Positions 17,257 through 26,330 are shown, numbered from the stretch's first letter. The stretch is DNA of 55,663 bases from Candidatus Gastranaerophilales bacterium (GCA_944322865.1 CALUQJ010000003.1:1-55663), one strand, 5' to 3'. A program made the numbers and translations. Notes: generated by a model from the sequence alone, not told the origin.

Positions 17257-18537
17257 TCAATTAAACAGAATACCAACAATAGCTGCTGACATGTAGCAGG
17301 TCAGAGTGCCGCAAATCAGTGCACGCAAACCCAAACGCGCAAGGTTTTTTCTCTGGTTAGGCGCTAATTCTCCGATACCGCCAAGTTGTATTGCGATAGA
17401 CCCGAAATTACCAAAACTGCAAAGAGCAAAGCACGCTATTAAATAACTTTTGGCGGATAATTGCTGCGGTAAATTAGCAAGATCTACATAAGCCACCATT
17501 TCGTTTAGCACTAACTTTGTTCCCATTAAGCTTCCGACAGTTGTGGCTTCCTCGATCGGCACTCCCATAAAATACGCAAATACCGCAAAGATTTTACCTA
17601 AAATCATTTTTAATGAAAGCTGTGTCAGGTCAAATCCAGGAATATTGAAATGCAGATATTTAACCACTAAAATTCCGAAATTTGCAAGCACCCAATCCAC
17701 CATAGCCACAAGTGCAACAAGTGCAAGAATCATTGCCACGACATTAATCGCAACCTTCATCCCCTCAGATGCTCCTGCTGATATTGCATCAAAAAGATTT
17801 ATGTATGGTCGGCGTCTTTTACTGTAATTTATATGAATATTTTCACTTGTTTCAGGTGTATGAGTTTCCGGATAAACTATCTTTGAAATAACAAGCGCCC
17901 CCGGTGCAGCCATAATTGAAGCGGCAAGCAAGTACTGTGCCGGTATGCCTAAACCTATATATATAGGCATTGTAGCTCCGGAAATACACGCCATACTTCC
18001 TGCCATTGACGCCAATAATTCTGATCTGGTTAATTTTGCCAAATAAGGTCTTATCATTATCTGGGCAGCAATTTGTCCTACAAACGCACTGGCTACATTT
18101 GACAAAGCCTCAGCCCCGCTGACTGACATAAGTTTATTCATTGCTTTTCCAAAAAGCGGAACTATACGCTGCATTATTCCGTAATAGTAGAGTATATTCA
18201 CAAGTATCATCATAAATATAAGTGATGATATTAATTGAAGGGCAAAGACATTGGCTCCGCCTGAAAATACTGCGTCTAACTTTGTATTATCAATCAAAGG
18301 TCCAAATACAAAATATCCCCCTTCTTTTGCAAAATCAAGAATTTTTTGGATAAACAGACCGATATTAAAAAATATCGCGCGACCTAATGGCACCTTGAAA
18401 ACAAAAACAGCCAGCAATACCTGTAATAAAAATCCCATGCCGACCGTTTTGTAATTTATTGCTTTTCTGTTATTGGACATCAAATATGCAATGCCAAATA
18501 TCAATATAATTCCGAGTAATCCGAATAGTCTTTCCAT
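17257..18537 (-). CDS. Concentrative nucleoside transporter (CNT/NupC family)
   Basis: This is a 426-residue integral membrane protein with 8-10 hydrophobic segments. The N-terminal three helices precede a re-entrant region. The core carries SGAEALSNVASAFVGQ and PYLAKLTRSELLASMAGSMA, hallmark CNT motifs, and a C-terminal GTKLVLNEMVAYVDL and CFALCSFGNFGSIAIQ. CNTs import nucleosides with Na+ or H+ across the inner membrane. Which nucleosides cannot be told. The ATG at 18537 with AGG 6 nt upstream is preferred over an in-frame TTG two codons earlier. It is monocistronic. Confidence 0.92.
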   Translation of the reverse strand: MERLFGLLGIILIFGIAYLMSNNRKAINYKTVGMGFLLQVLLAVFVFKVPLGRAIFFNIGLFIQKILDFAKEGGYFVFGPLIDNTKLDAVFSGGANVFALQLISSLIFMMILVNILYYYGIMQRIVPLFGKAMNKLMSVSGAEALSNVASAFVGQIAAQIMIRPYLAKLTRSELLASMAGSMACISGATMPIYIGLGIPAQYLLAASIMAAPGALVISKIVYPETHTPETSENIHINYSKRRRPYINLFDAISAGASEGMKVAINVVAMILALVALVAMVDWVLANFGILVVKYLHFNIPGFDLTQLSLKMILGKIFAVFAYFMGVPIEEATTVGSLMGTKLVLNEMVAYVDLANLPQQLSAKSYLIACFALCSFGNFGSIAIQLGGIGELAPNQRKNLARLGLRALICGTLTCYMSAAIVGILFN

Positions 18538-18576
18538 CTTCAACCTTAAAAAAATCTTTTTACAAGTTAATTATAC

Positions 18577-18608
18577 AAAAAAAAGGAGTTATCAAACTCC
18601 TTTTTTTG
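18577..18608 (-). terminator. Bidirectional-looking terminator after the glycogen-synthase-like gene
   Basis: A 14-bp A/T-flanked stem (AAGGAGTT with AACTCCTT at its core; arms 18577-18590 and 18595-18608) has eight T on either strand. It ends the minus-strand gene at 18648 and separates it from the transporter gene. Confidence 0.85.
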
Positions 18609-18647
18609 TTAAATGTGATAAAAGTTAACTTTCCGTGCAAATCATCT

Positions 18648-21548
18648 TTATGCGGCTGTTGCAACTTCCGGTAAGGATTCTCTGTCAAATCCGAGTTTAT
18701 CAGTATATTCAAAAATAGATCCCTGTTTACCCGGCTGATTCCAGCTAAAGTCAACTTGCAGGTCATTAGCCACCATTTGTTTGTATTTGTCATGGTCATA
18801 GAAGTACATTTTGAGAGCTTCCACCATTTTGTCATACACTGCATCTGTACTTGGATATTTAGCAAGGAAACCTGTTTCCCCGTCTTTTATTGTATCGTGG
18901 AAACCGCCTACATCAGTTGCGATTACCGGAGTACCTTTTGCAAAACATTCACCTTGAATTAATCCGCAAGGTTCATAATCTGAAGGTCCTGTGAAGAATG
19001 TACAAGCTGACATAATTGCAGGGTTTGGAAGGTTATTTTTCAGAGCGATAGTTCTGCTAATACGTTCTTTGTTATATCCTTTACCCATATCTTTCAAATC
19101 ATTCAGATATTGTAGTTGTTTTGAATCTTCAACCGGACCGCCGGCAATGATTATTGGCATTGGCTTGCCAGGGAAAAGATTATCCCAGTTGTCAAAGAGT
19201 CTTGTTACAGCTTCTGAAAAATATTTCAAGCCTTTTTGTCCGGACATTCTGTGAGCCCACCCGATAACAGGAGCATTGGCAAAATCTTCTTCTGATATAT
19301 TAGGATTGCCGGCATCCGGATTAACTACTTCGATATTAGCCGGATAATTCCTGTCAATTATAAGCGGTTTGATAAATGCGTTATAGACTCTGCGTTTGTT
19401 GTACATACGTTTTTCCATAACTTCATCAATCGGAGTATCTTTATCGTATTCCTGCAAATTCAATTTTTCGTTTACATCGCGGAATTTTACAAAGTTACGA
19501 TCATTGGTAGCTTTCATATCAACTTTGTTTTTATCCAAACCGTTAAGGATACCGCCTATTGTACCTGTATGTTGTCTACGCTGCAAAAGTGACCATAATA
19601 TACGGGATTGAGCCGGATCATCAATACATTCTTTTGCATGGTTAGGAGATACTATTTCAAACCAATCAGCAAGAGCTGCTCCGTGGAATAAACTGTTAAA
19701 CTGTTTATCACCTGTTCTGCGTTTCATAAGAATTGTATTGCATATATCTTCATTTTGCAGCCCGCTGTGACCGTGTTCAGCCAGAGCTTTTGCATAATGA
19801 TCATATAACGTGTTGATAACGTTTTCTGTTGTCTGGTTTTTAGCTGTCAAAGAACCGCTGCCGGAGTTTGTATTACCCTGCTCACCGAGGTTGTGTCCGA
19901 TCATCAAAAGCGGCATGTCTTTCAGAGCATACATTACATCTTTGGAAAGCTCATTGTAGGCGTATTCCATAGGTGCGCGATATCTGAACAAACCTGCAAC
20001 AGAACCGGCATGCCAGTCATTAAGAACAAATGAATTAGGTGCTTTTATTTCATCAAAGGCAGCTTTGTCGGCTATCTTTATGTTTTCAACGCCGGTTAAA
20101 TCACTGCCAAGAGCCTCTGCCACTTTGTATTTTGCGAGGGTATAAACTGATTTGGTAAATAATGCGAATTTTTCAGTTTCTTCTGCAAACGGAGTGGAAT
20201 CATAAATTCCATCGCGGAAGTAGTCAGCATTTTTTACAAATACCAGAGTTTTAGTTTTGTCAGCACCGCGAATAGGTTTTTGTGTACTGTAATATTCAAC
20301 TCTTTCCATTAACTGTTTGCCGTTGCGATATGTCGGTATTGTGACTTCCGCGAGTTTTTTCAAATCGTATTTTTCTTTATCATAAATATATTGATAATGA
20401 GTTTCATCTTTTTCTGTTTCAGGGTTATATTGTCTAACAGCTTTAAATTCACTCAAACCTTTTTTGAGATACATAGGGATAAATGTTGGTGAATCCATGC
20501 CGAGTTTAACAAAGTTGTCTTGCAAATCAGAAGGCACAACTCCTAATCCGCCTTTTTTGATAGGGTCGTATTCAGATGTCATGCCCCATAGAGAGTTTAA
20601 TTGCGGATATTTTTCTTTGAAATTTTTGATATCTTTGATTGTATCATCAGCACTTCTGTCAAGACGCATTACAGCAGCATTATTTACGATAGCAAACGCT
20701 TCTTGTGATTTATTAATATCAATTTTCTTATCCCAATCACGAACAGACAAAAGTCTTAAATCGTAAAACGGTTCGAGGAAGAGATTCATAATCTGTTTAT
20801 CGCGAGCGCCAGCGGCATCAACAGCATCACGGGAATTTTCAACAGCTACGTTTATTCTGCTGTCATAAGCTTCGGCAATTCTTTTAGCGTCCTCAGCCAT
20901 GCTGTAAACTGCATTAGCTTTGTTAATAGCCTCAGTAGGTTTTTCTAAAATAGCAGTCGCGGTATCCTGAGCTTTTTTAATCTCATCGTCAGTAAAGCCT
21001 TGCTCTTTGATTTCTTTTTTGTTGTCTTTTAAAAATTCTGTAATACCTACGCCTGTACCAATACCCAGTAAAGCGGTTGTGAGTATTGATTGCTTAGATA
21101 CAGGAACATTTGTCGGTGCGTTTGATCCTTTTACAACTTCTTCAACAGCAGCTTTAATTTGATCTTCCAAATCCAGATTTTTAATTTTTTTAGATAGGGT
21201 ATCAAGAGAGTCTTTAATTTCATTTAGAACTTTACCATTAGCGTTTTTGCCTTTTTTGTAGACGAGCGGCAACCCTATAACAGATGTTGCCAAGGCTACA
21301 GTACCTGTGAGGACACCGCCGTATTTTAGAGTAAAATCTTTAAAGGTATTTGATTTTTGCGTATCAGCTTTCAGTTCAGAGTTAACAAATTCATCTTTAG
21401 TGGGTTGATTTTGTAATACAGGTTTTTCCTGCGGCTGAACAGTTGAGATCGGAGGTTGAGCCGGAATGAATTGCGGCTGCTGGTAGTTAATTTTTGTCTG
21501 GCTAAAAGATGACAACAAATTTGTCTTTGGTTGAATTTCAATACTCAT
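18648..21548 (-). CDS. Glycogen/starch synthase-like GT5 glycosyltransferase with long N-terminal extension
   Basis: The 966-residue protein has a catalytic part from about residue 320. KKGGLG at 331-336 corresponds to the ADP-glucose-binding Lys-x-Gly-Gly-Leu of GlgA, VLNDWHAG matches the N-domain helix, and the C-domain carries GWAHRMSGQKGL and PSDYEPCGLIQGECFAKGTP. GlgA proteins normally place the Lys-Gly-Gly motif near residue 15, so ~300 residues are extra. The extension is Gln/Pro-rich (1-65), then a hydrophobic segment (~78-98), helical linkers, a second hydrophobic segment (~155-173) and coiled-coil-like Ala/Lys/Asp helices. Predicted role: alpha-1,4-glucan elongation, perhaps membrane-tethered. 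No other glg gene is adjacent; a secreted GH13 protein lies at 38.2 kb. The ribosome binding site AAAGGTG lies before the ATG. Confidence 0.85.
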   Translation of the reverse strand: MSIEIQPKTNLLSSFSQTKINYQQPQFIPAQPPISTVQPQEKPVLQNQPTKDEFVNSELKADTQKSNTFKDFTLKYGGVLTGTVALATSVIGLPLVYKKGKNANGKVLNEIKDSLDTLSKKIKNLDLEDQIKAAVEEVVKGSNAPTNVPVSKQSILTTALLGIGTGVGITEFLKDNKKEIKEQGFTDDEIKKAQDTATAILEKPTEAINKANAVYSMAEDAKRIAEAYDSRINVAVENSRDAVDAAGARDKQIMNLFLEPFYDLRLLSVRDWDKKIDINKSQEAFAIVNNAAVMRLDRSADDTIKDIKNFKEKYPQLNSLWGMTSEYDPIKKGGLGVVPSDLQDNFVKLGMDSPTFIPMYLKKGLSEFKAVRQYNPETEKDETHYQYIYDKEKYDLKKLAEVTIPTYRNGKQLMERVEYYSTQKPIRGADKTKTLVFVKNADYFRDGIYDSTPFAEETEKFALFTKSVYTLAKYKVAEALGSDLTGVENIKIADKAAFDEIKAPNSFVLNDWHAGSVAGLFRYRAPMEYAYNELSKDVMYALKDMPLLMIGHNLGEQGNTNSGSGSLTAKNQTTENVINTLYDHYAKALAEHGHSGLQNEDICNTILMKRRTGDKQFNSLFHGAALADWFEIVSPNHAKECIDDPAQSRILWSLLQRRQHTGTIGGILNGLDKNKVDMKATNDRNFVKFRDVNEKLNLQEYDKDTPIDEVMEKRMYNKRRVYNAFIKPLIIDRNYPANIEVVNPDAGNPNISEEDFANAPVIGWAHRMSGQKGLKYFSEAVTRLFDNWDNLFPGKPMPIIIAGGPVEDSKQLQYLNDLKDMGKGYNKERISRTIALKNNLPNPAIMSACTFFTGPSDYEPCGLIQGECFAKGTPVIATDVGGFHDTIKDGETGFLAKYPSTDAVYDKMVEALKMYFYDHDKYKQMVANDLQVDFSWNQPGKQGSIFEYTDKLGFDRESLPEVATAA

Positions 21549-21781
21549 ACAAACACCTTTTTACTTACTAATATTCTAACTATCTATAAAGCTAAAATCG
21601 GTGAATTTTATTTTTTGCTAGCGACAAAATAAAATGTGAAAAGTTGTTACAAATCTTCACCCGAGATTAGTTTTGAGACCACTAATTAAGTTAGCACTAA
21701 AGAATACTAAAGTCAAATAAAAAATATTATCCGGTCGGGTAATATTTAAAAAAAAATATAAAAAATTCTTTAAAAAAGTTA
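21549..21781. other. Intergenic region with one hairpin
   Basis: The A/T-rich gap between the glycogen-synthase-like gene and tRNA-Lys holds one clear inverted repeat (AAATATTA 21722-21729 with TAATATTT 21740-21747, plus an inner CC/GG), with A or T runs on both sides, so it could terminate transcription in either direction. I see no gene here. Confidence 0.5.
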
Positions 21782-21810
21782 TTGACAAGAAAAAATGTTC
21801 TTGCTATATT
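21782..21810 (+). promoter_or_regulatory. Strong promoter of tRNA-Lys(UUU)
   Basis: A consensus TTGACA (21782-21787), a 17-bp spacer and TATATT (21805-21810) lie 30 bp before the mature tRNA 5' end. This is the best promoter match in the window. Confidence 0.85.
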
Positions 21811-21840
21811 AAAATTACTGACGAAATGAATAGCAAATAA

Positions 21841-21913
21841 GCGCTTGTAGCTCAGCAGGTAGAGCACTCCCCTTTTAAGGGATAGGTCGCGCGTTCGAAT
21901 CGCGCCAAGCGCA
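21841..21913 (+). tRNA. tRNA-Lys (anticodon UUU)
   Basis: The 73-nt cloverleaf folds completely. The acceptor stem is GCGCTTG with CAAGCGC, the D arm GCTC/GAGC and the T arm GCGCG/CGCGC with TTCGAAT loop. The anticodon loop CTTTTAA gives UUU. The first anticodon-stem pair is a C-T mismatch. The discriminator is A and CCA is not encoded. Confidence 0.96.
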
Positions 21914-22090
21914 TATTTTTTTGCCTTTGTGTTGGCAATTGCTCACAAAATGCTCACTGTTTTTTCAAGAATATTATTTTTGCCCCTATCATCCTAAAGT
22001 CTTACGGTTTCTCAATCGCATTTTCAGCAGGTGGCACCCCCTTTTATTCAAAGTTTTTTTATAGTATAATTTTAAAAAAAGGAGGTTTTT

Positions 22091-22591
22091 ATGGCTAAAG
22101 AGTGTAGTTTTGATATTGTATCAGAATTTGACCGTCAAGAACTTGTCAACGCAATTGATCAGGTTAAAAGAGATGTTGCATCTCGTTTTGATTTAAAAGA
22201 TTCAAATTCGTCAGTTGAACTTGAGGCTGACAAAGCAATAACAGTTACTACTGCTGATGAAATGAAATTAAAAAATATCTATGATATACTTCAATCTAAA
22301 CTTGTAAAACGCAATATAAGCATTAAAGTTCTTGATCCACAGCCTATTGAAAATGCCCTTGGCGGTAACGTAAGACAGGTTTATAAATTAAAAAAAGGAC
22401 TTACTCAGGAGCTTGCAAAAAAAATTGTCGCTGATATTAAAGACTTGAAAAAGAAAGTGCAAGCCTCAATTCAAGGTGATCAGGTTCGTGTATCAGGCAA
22501 AGACAAAGATGAATTGCAAAGTATAATCCAGGCTCTCAGAAAAAATGAAGACAAATACGATTATCCGCTGCAATTCACAAACTACAGATAA
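22091..22591 (+). CDS. yajQ: YajQ family nucleotide-binding protein (UPF0234)
   Basis: The 166-residue protein matches the family along its whole length: ECSFDIVSEFDRQELVNAIDQ at the start, RFDLKDS, a GGNVRQVYKLKKGL centre, then IKDLKKKVQASIQGDQVRVSGKDKDELQ and the C-terminal PLQFTNYR. YajQ folds as two ferredoxin-like domains; some members bind cyclic di-GMP or nucleic acids, and the role in this lineage is unknown. A canonical GGAGG lies 6 nt upstream. A TATAAT box at 22065-22070 suggests a promoter 20 bp before the start. It is monocistronic, with a GC-rich terminator. Confidence 0.95.
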   Translation: MAKECSFDIVSEFDRQELVNAIDQVKRDVASRFDLKDSNSSVELEADKAITVTTADEMKLKNIYDILQSKLVKRNISIKVLDPQPIENALGGNVRQVYKLKKGLTQELAKKIVADIKDLKKKVQASIQGDQVRVSGKDKDELQSIIQALRKNEDKYDYPLQFTNYR

Positions 22592-22613
22592 CGACATTAT
22601 ATAGGAGCTATGG

Positions 22614-22650
22614 AGCGGGCACAGACTTTTGGTCTGTGCCCGCTTGTAAA
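22614..22650 (+). terminator. GC-rich terminator hairpin after yajQ
   Basis: A perfect 12-bp stem (22615-22626 with 22632-22643), almost all G/C, with loop TTTTG. It is far more GC-rich than its surroundings and is followed only by TTGTAAAAA, so termination efficiency is uncertain. Confidence 0.7.
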
Positions 22651-22847
22651 AATATGCCCCCTTTCCCATAAAGCATATTCTTACGTTATTAATTTAATAT
22701 ACTAAAAAATCTATTATTCTTAAAGTTGTTAATTATATAGCATAATGTTTTAGTTTAATTGTCAACCGGTATATAATCTGTTGATTTATGTTAATTGTGC
22801 AAGTTTAGTTAAATAATTATATTAATAGTTATTACAAGGACTGTGCA

Positions 22848-23162
22848 ATGTCTGATTTTAAAAAATTACTCGGAAAACGTATTAAAGAAATTAGAAAATC
22901 AAAAAATTTAACCCAGGAAAAGCTTGTTGAACTTATTAATATAGAAGTTCCAAGTATGAGTTATATTGAAACAGGAAAGTTTGCCCCATCAGTTGAAACA
23001 CTGCAAAAATTATCAGAAGTTTTGCAGGTTAAACCGTGGGAATTTTATTATTTTGAAACTCTCACGCAGGAAGAAATGATTAATGAACTTATTACTACAC
23101 TAAAACATAATAAACAATTGACTGAAACTGTTTATTATTTCTACAAATCACTGCCTCAATAG
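22848..23162 (+). CDS. XRE (Cro/CI) family helix-turn-helix regulator, 104 aa
   Basis: An N-terminal HTH_3 domain (residues ~8-65) has the typical LGKRIKEIRKSKNLTQEKL start, a recognition-helix region PSMSYIETGKFAPS, and KLSEVLQVKPWEFY. About 35 helical residues follow, perhaps for dimerisation. It is a DNA-binding transcription factor of unknown target. It could regulate itself or the convergent panD-queA genes, but the sequence does not show operator sites. Its stop codon directly abuts that of panD. Upstream is a 200-bp A/T-rich gap. Confidence 0.88.
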   Translation: MSDFKKLLGKRIKEIRKSKNLTQEKLVELINIEVPSMSYIETGKFAPSVETLQKLSEVLQVKPWEFYYFETLTQEEMINELITTLKHNKQLTETVYYFYKSLPQ

Positions 23163-23516
23163 TTATTGCGTAACAATTTTATTATTATCATCAACAATGA
23201 CAATAGTCGGGTTGTGATTTTTAGCTTCTTCAGGAGTCAGGCTTGCATAAGTCACAATAATAACCTTATCACCAGGCTGAACCTTTCTTGCGGCAGCTCC
23301 ATTCAGACAAATTTCACCAGAGCCTGCTTTTCCTTTGATGATATAAGTTTGAAATCTTTCGCCGTTATTAACATCAAGAATTTCAACCTTTTGCCATTCC
23401 TGCATTTTTGCGGCACGGAGTAAATCTTCATCTATTGTGATAGAGCCTACATAATTCAGATTTGCATCTGTTACAGTTGCTCTGTGTATTTTTGAACTTA
23501 AAAATTCAGTGTACAT
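23163..23516 (-). CDS. panD: Aspartate 1-decarboxylase
   Basis: The 117-residue protein has the family signature. [10 protein letters not shown] includes the catalytic Lys9 and is followed by YVGSITID, where the chain self-cleaves between Gly24 and Ser25, and Ser25 becomes the pyruvoyl cofactor. [18 protein letters not shown] follows. It makes beta-alanine from aspartate for pantothenate and CoA. The start at 23516, with AGAGG upstream, gives the exact family length; an open frame extending further upstream runs into queA. It is downstream of queA by 64 bp on the same strand. CoA synthesis also appears at coaBC (27.1 kb), but panB and panC are not here. Confidence 0.95.
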   Translation of the reverse strand: MYTEFLSSKIHRATVTDANLNYVGSITIDEDLLRAAKMQEWQKVEILDVNNGERFQTYIIKGKAGSGEICLNGAAARKVQPGDKVIIVTYASLTPEEAKNHNPTIVIVDDNNKIVTQ

Positions 23517-23580
23517 AATATAAACCTCTTTTAAATGATATAACAAACAAGAATAAAATAAAAATACTATTTGTTTTTTA

Positions 23581-24627
23581 TTAACAGATATACATACAGT
23601 CACCATAGCTAAAGAAACGGTATTTGTTTTTTATAGCATCTTCATACGCCTTAAATATCAAGTCTTTTCCTGCAAGTGCACTTACAAGCATTAAAAGTGT
23701 AGATTTTGGCAAATGAAAATTGGTAATCAGATTATCAATAACTTTAAATTCATAAGGCGGATAGATGAATAATCGGGATTCATCATGGCATGCTTTTATT
23801 TCGCCGTATTTTTGATAAGCTGTTTCAAGAGTTCTGACGGTTGTTGTGCCAACAGCAATAATCTTTTTTCCGGCAGCTTTTGCTTTATTGATTATATCGG
23901 CGGTTTCTTGTGAAATTTCAAATGTTTCAGAGTGCATTTTATGCTCAAGTATATTTTCGCACTTTACAGGACGGAAAGTGCCAAGCCCAACATTTAAAGT
24001 TACATAAGCAATTTCAACGCCTTTATTTTTTAGTTTTTTAAGTATTTCCTGAGTAAAATGCAGACCGGCTGTAGGGGCTGCAACAGAACCTTCATCTTTT
24101 GCGTAAACAGTCTGATAACGTTCAAAATCCAATTTTTTTATTTCATCAGATTGCATTTTACGTTCAATGTATGGCGGAAGCGGAATATTGCCGTTACGGT
24201 GAAGGACATCCAGAACATTGCCTTCATATATCAGTTCAACAATCCAGCCGCCATCCTCTTCGGTTTTTGCAAGAGTTCTGGCTGATAATTCATCACTTAT
24301 TTTTACGACAGTGCCTGATTTAACGCGTTTTGACGGCTTAATAAGAGTTTCCCATTTTTTACCGTCCAGTTGTTTTAACAAAAAAATCTCTATTTTTGCA
24401 CCGGTTTCTTCTTTTTGACCATATAATCTTGCCGGCATGACTTTTGTGTTATTCAGAACGAGCAGACAGCTTGCATCTATGATATCAACAATGTCGTAAA
24501 AATGTTTGTGTGAAATTGTTTGAGAATGCCTGTCAAGTACAAGCATTCTTGAATTTTCGCGTTTATCCGCCGGCATTTGTGCTATTAGTTCTTCGGGTAA
24601 ATTGTAGTCAAATTCTGATAGTAACAT
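23581..24627 (-). CDS. queA: S-adenosylmethionine:tRNA ribosyltransferase-isomerase
   Basis: The 348-residue protein has [29 protein letters not shown] at its start and the family blocks [53 protein letters not shown] and [17 protein letters not shown]. QueA transfers and isomerises the ribosyl group of SAM onto 7-aminomethyl-7-deazaguanine at position 34 of tRNA, a late step of queuosine synthesis. The start at 24627 is chosen because GAGG lies 5-6 nt upstream. It follows a yidC terminator and leads into panD. Confidence 0.96.
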   Translation of the reverse strand: MLLSEFDYNLPEELIAQMPADKRENSRMLVLDRHSQTISHKHFYDIVDIIDASCLLVLNNTKVMPARLYGQKEETGAKIEIFLLKQLDGKKWETLIKPSKRVKSGTVVKISDELSARTLAKTEEDGGWIVELIYEGNVLDVLHRNGNIPLPPYIERKMQSDEIKKLDFERYQTVYAKDEGSVAAPTAGLHFTQEILKKLKNKGVEIAYVTLNVGLGTFRPVKCENILEHKMHSETFEISQETADIINKAKAAGKKIIAVGTTTVRTLETAYQKYGEIKACHDESRLFIYPPYEFKVIDNLITNFHLPKSTLLMLVSALAGKDLIFKAYEDAIKNKYRFFSYGDCMYIC

Positions 24628-24643
24628 ATTTTCCTCATGCAAA

Positions 24644-24671
24644 ATTTTACCCTCTGGGTTGAGGGTAAAAT
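24644..24671 (-). terminator. Terminator between yidC and queA
   Basis: A perfect 11-bp stem ATTTTACCCTC/GAGGGTAAAAT (24644-24654, 24661-24671) with a 6-nt loop starts 5 bp beyond the yidC stop. It ends just before the queA ribosome binding site, so it may attenuate rather than fully block read-through. Confidence 0.75.
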
Positions 24672-24675
24672 CTTT

Positions 24676-25761
24676 TTATTCTTTGTTTTCTATTTTTCTT
24701 GCGCCTTTCAAATCGTCATCTGCAACAACTGCTTTTTTATTTGCATCTTCAAGATCCATTTGTTTGTTGACTATAACAGTCTGCAAAATCTGGATTAAAT
24801 TACTTGTTATAAGATATAGGAAAACGCCTGCCGGAATCGGGATTATGATGAAGGTACCGATAATCATAATCGGCATGAAGGTTCCCATAGATTTTTGTAT
24901 TGCCTGCTGTGTCGGATCCTGAGAAGAATTATTCTGGGTTGACATCATAATTTTTTGAGAAAGATACATTGTCAATCCAAATAATGCAATCAGCACGAGA
25001 ATATCCCAGTGGAAAGAGCGCTGAACAGCGATTGACGGAACAGAGGCAATGAGCAATCCTTCTTTGCGTTCAAAATTAACCTTTTCGGTTTCTTTTGTGT
25101 TCAAATCTGTAATACTCATTTCAGCAGTTGCAATGTTATCAAGCTGGCTGAATTTCAGATCCAGATGATCAAGACTCATTTTAAATTCGATATTTTCACC
25201 CGGAACAAGTTGACCTTGAATTTCGAGTGCTTTATTTGGTTTGTCAATTTTTACATTGTCCAAAACATCGTTATTTTTTAGAACGACTTTAGCGGTTTTA
25301 CCGAGAATAAAGTTGTCATATTGAGATGCGCCCATAACGCCGTCGTTTGAAATACCTGCTGTTGCACGGAGAGTTGTATCAAGTCTGTTTACAAACAAAA
25401 ATGATGTATCGCCCGCCATTTGGATAAATTGCGGACTCATTAAAGCAGAATATAACAGAATGAATATAGGCATCTGAATTAATAATGGCAAACATCCGCC
25501 CATAGGGTTAAACTTGTGTTCTTTATAGAACTCCATCATTTTCTGCTGCATTTTTTGCGGGTCGTTTTTGTATCGGTCTTGAATAGCTTTCATTTTAGGC
25601 TGGAGAGTCTGCATAGTTTTCATAGAACGCTGTTGTGACACATTGAGCGGCCAGAGGGCAATTCTTACAATTATTGTTAAAACAATTATTGCAATGCCGT
25701 AATTTCCGACAAAATGTGCTAAACCTTTTAGTAATTCAATGGTTAAAGTAGTAAAATCCAA
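24676..25761 (-). CDS. yidC: Membrane protein insertase YidC/Oxa1 family
   Basis: The 361-residue protein has five probable membrane helices: one near the N-terminus (about 18-40), a cytosolic helical hairpin rich in Lys/Gln/Met (KTMQTLQPKMKAIQDRYKND), the CLPLLIQMPIFILLYSAL helix, then a ~110-residue extracytoplasmic insert (about 125-250), and three helices to the C-terminus (FHWDILVLIALFGL, the IMIIGTFIIIPIP region, and GVFLYLITSNLIQILQ). YidC inserts and folds inner-membrane proteins alone or with SecYEG. The start codon is TTG with AGGGAAA upstream; no in-frame ATG is available. It is not in the common rpmH-rnpA-yidC neighbourhood. The C-terminal tail is charged. Confidence 0.93.
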   Translation of the reverse strand: MDFTTLTIELLKGLAHFVGNYGIAIIVLTIIVRIALWPLNVSQQRSMKTMQTLQPKMKAIQDRYKNDPQKMQQKMMEFYKEHKFNPMGGCLPLLIQMPIFILLYSALMSPQFIQMAGDTSFLFVNRLDTTLRATAGISNDGVMGASQYDNFILGKTAKVVLKNNDVLDNVKIDKPNKALEIQGQLVPGENIEFKMSLDHLDLKFSQLDNIATAEMSITDLNTKETEKVNFERKEGLLIASVPSIAVQRSFHWDILVLIALFGLTMYLSQKIMMSTQNNSSQDPTQQAIQKSMGTFMPIMIIGTFIIIPIPAGVFLYLITSNLIQILQTVIVNKQMDLEDANKKAVVADDDLKGARKIENKE

Positions 25762-25810
25762 TTTCCCTAATCCTCATTTACAATTCATGCTAGTATCATC
25801 AATAAATTAA

Positions 25811-25839
25811 ATCATAACACAAGCAAACTTTATAAGCAA
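25811..25839 (-). promoter_or_regulatory. Promoter of yidC
   Basis: On the minus strand, TTGCTT (25839-25834), a 17-bp spacer and TATGAT (25816-25811) lie about 50 bp before the TTG start of yidC. Confidence 0.6.
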
Positions 25840-25866
25840 GTTGAATAGTCATAATCCTTATTAAAA

Positions 25867-26057
25867 CTCAAAACGACTTTCGGAATGCCGTTGGGTTGAG
25901 GTAAAAGAAATTAATACAAAGATAATTCAAACCGCTGATATTCCTAGAAAAATTTAAATAACTTTTGATTTATTTGCAGGTCGATTGGCTGCAAACCAGA
26001 GTTTTCACTTATAGTCATTTATTGCATTAAAAAGACTCACCTGTGGTGAGTCTTTTT
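25867..26057 (+). ncRNA. Candidate small RNA with three hairpins
   Basis: On the plus strand a hairpin CTCAA-AACG (25867-25875) with CGTT-GGG-TTGAG (25889-25900) is followed by TTTGCAG (25973-25979) with CTGCAAA (25989-25995), and by a strong terminator (26029-26057). There is no ORF or ribosome binding site. The same terminator may simply serve tRNA-Gly on the other strand, so this remains a candidate. I cannot assign it to a known RNA family. Confidence 0.25.
26029..26057 (-). terminator. Terminator after tRNA-Gly (works in both directions)
   Basis: A perfect 13-bp stem (AAAAAGACTCACC at 26029-26041 with its complement at 26045-26057) with loop TGT. T runs follow on both strands. Confidence 0.9.
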
Positions 26058-26061
26058 AATT

Positions 26062-26133
26062 AGCGGGAGACGAGGCTCGAACTCGCGACATCCTCCTTGG
26101 CAAGGAGGCATTCTACCACTGAATTACCCCCGC
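26062..26133 (-). tRNA. tRNA-Gly (anticodon GCC)
   Basis: The 72-nt cloverleaf on the minus strand has acceptor GCGGGGG with CTCCCGC, anticodon stem CCTCC/GGAGG around loop TTGCCAA (GCC), and T arm GCGAG/CTCGT with loop TTCGAGC. Discriminator T. CCA is not encoded. Confidence 0.95.
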
Positions 26134-26152
26134 TTATTTCAGGTACTTTTTT

Positions 26153-26180
26153 ATAATACATGCTAAAAAATAAAATGCAA
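26153..26180 (-). promoter_or_regulatory. Promoter of tRNA-Gly
   Basis: On the minus strand, TTGCAT (26180-26175), 16 bp and TATTAT (26158-26153) lie 20 bp before the tRNA. Confidence 0.55.
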
Positions 26181-26330
26181 TACCTTTTTATCAATTTATT
26201 AACCACTTTTATTTTAGTGGCATTGCAATGTACAAGTTAATGGGATTTTTAGATAAAGTTGTGTATTGATTTGAGCAATATATTCCGCCGGTCTGAAAAC
26301 GAAATATACGCATAAGATCCTTCCGCCAAT

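Noticed and set aside
17108-17296. Plus-strand frame through the iteron array as a gene
   Set aside because: It overlaps the transporter gene end, has a Tyr/Phe/Cys repeat pattern produced by the DNA repeats, and no ribosome binding site.
21914-21960. Direct repeat TGCTCAC-AAAA-TGCTCAC after tRNA-Lys(UUU), as a possible integration site remnant
   Set aside because: Only 7-bp repeats; no duplicated tRNA 3' end, integrase or foreign genes follow. Normal 3' region is the simpler reading.
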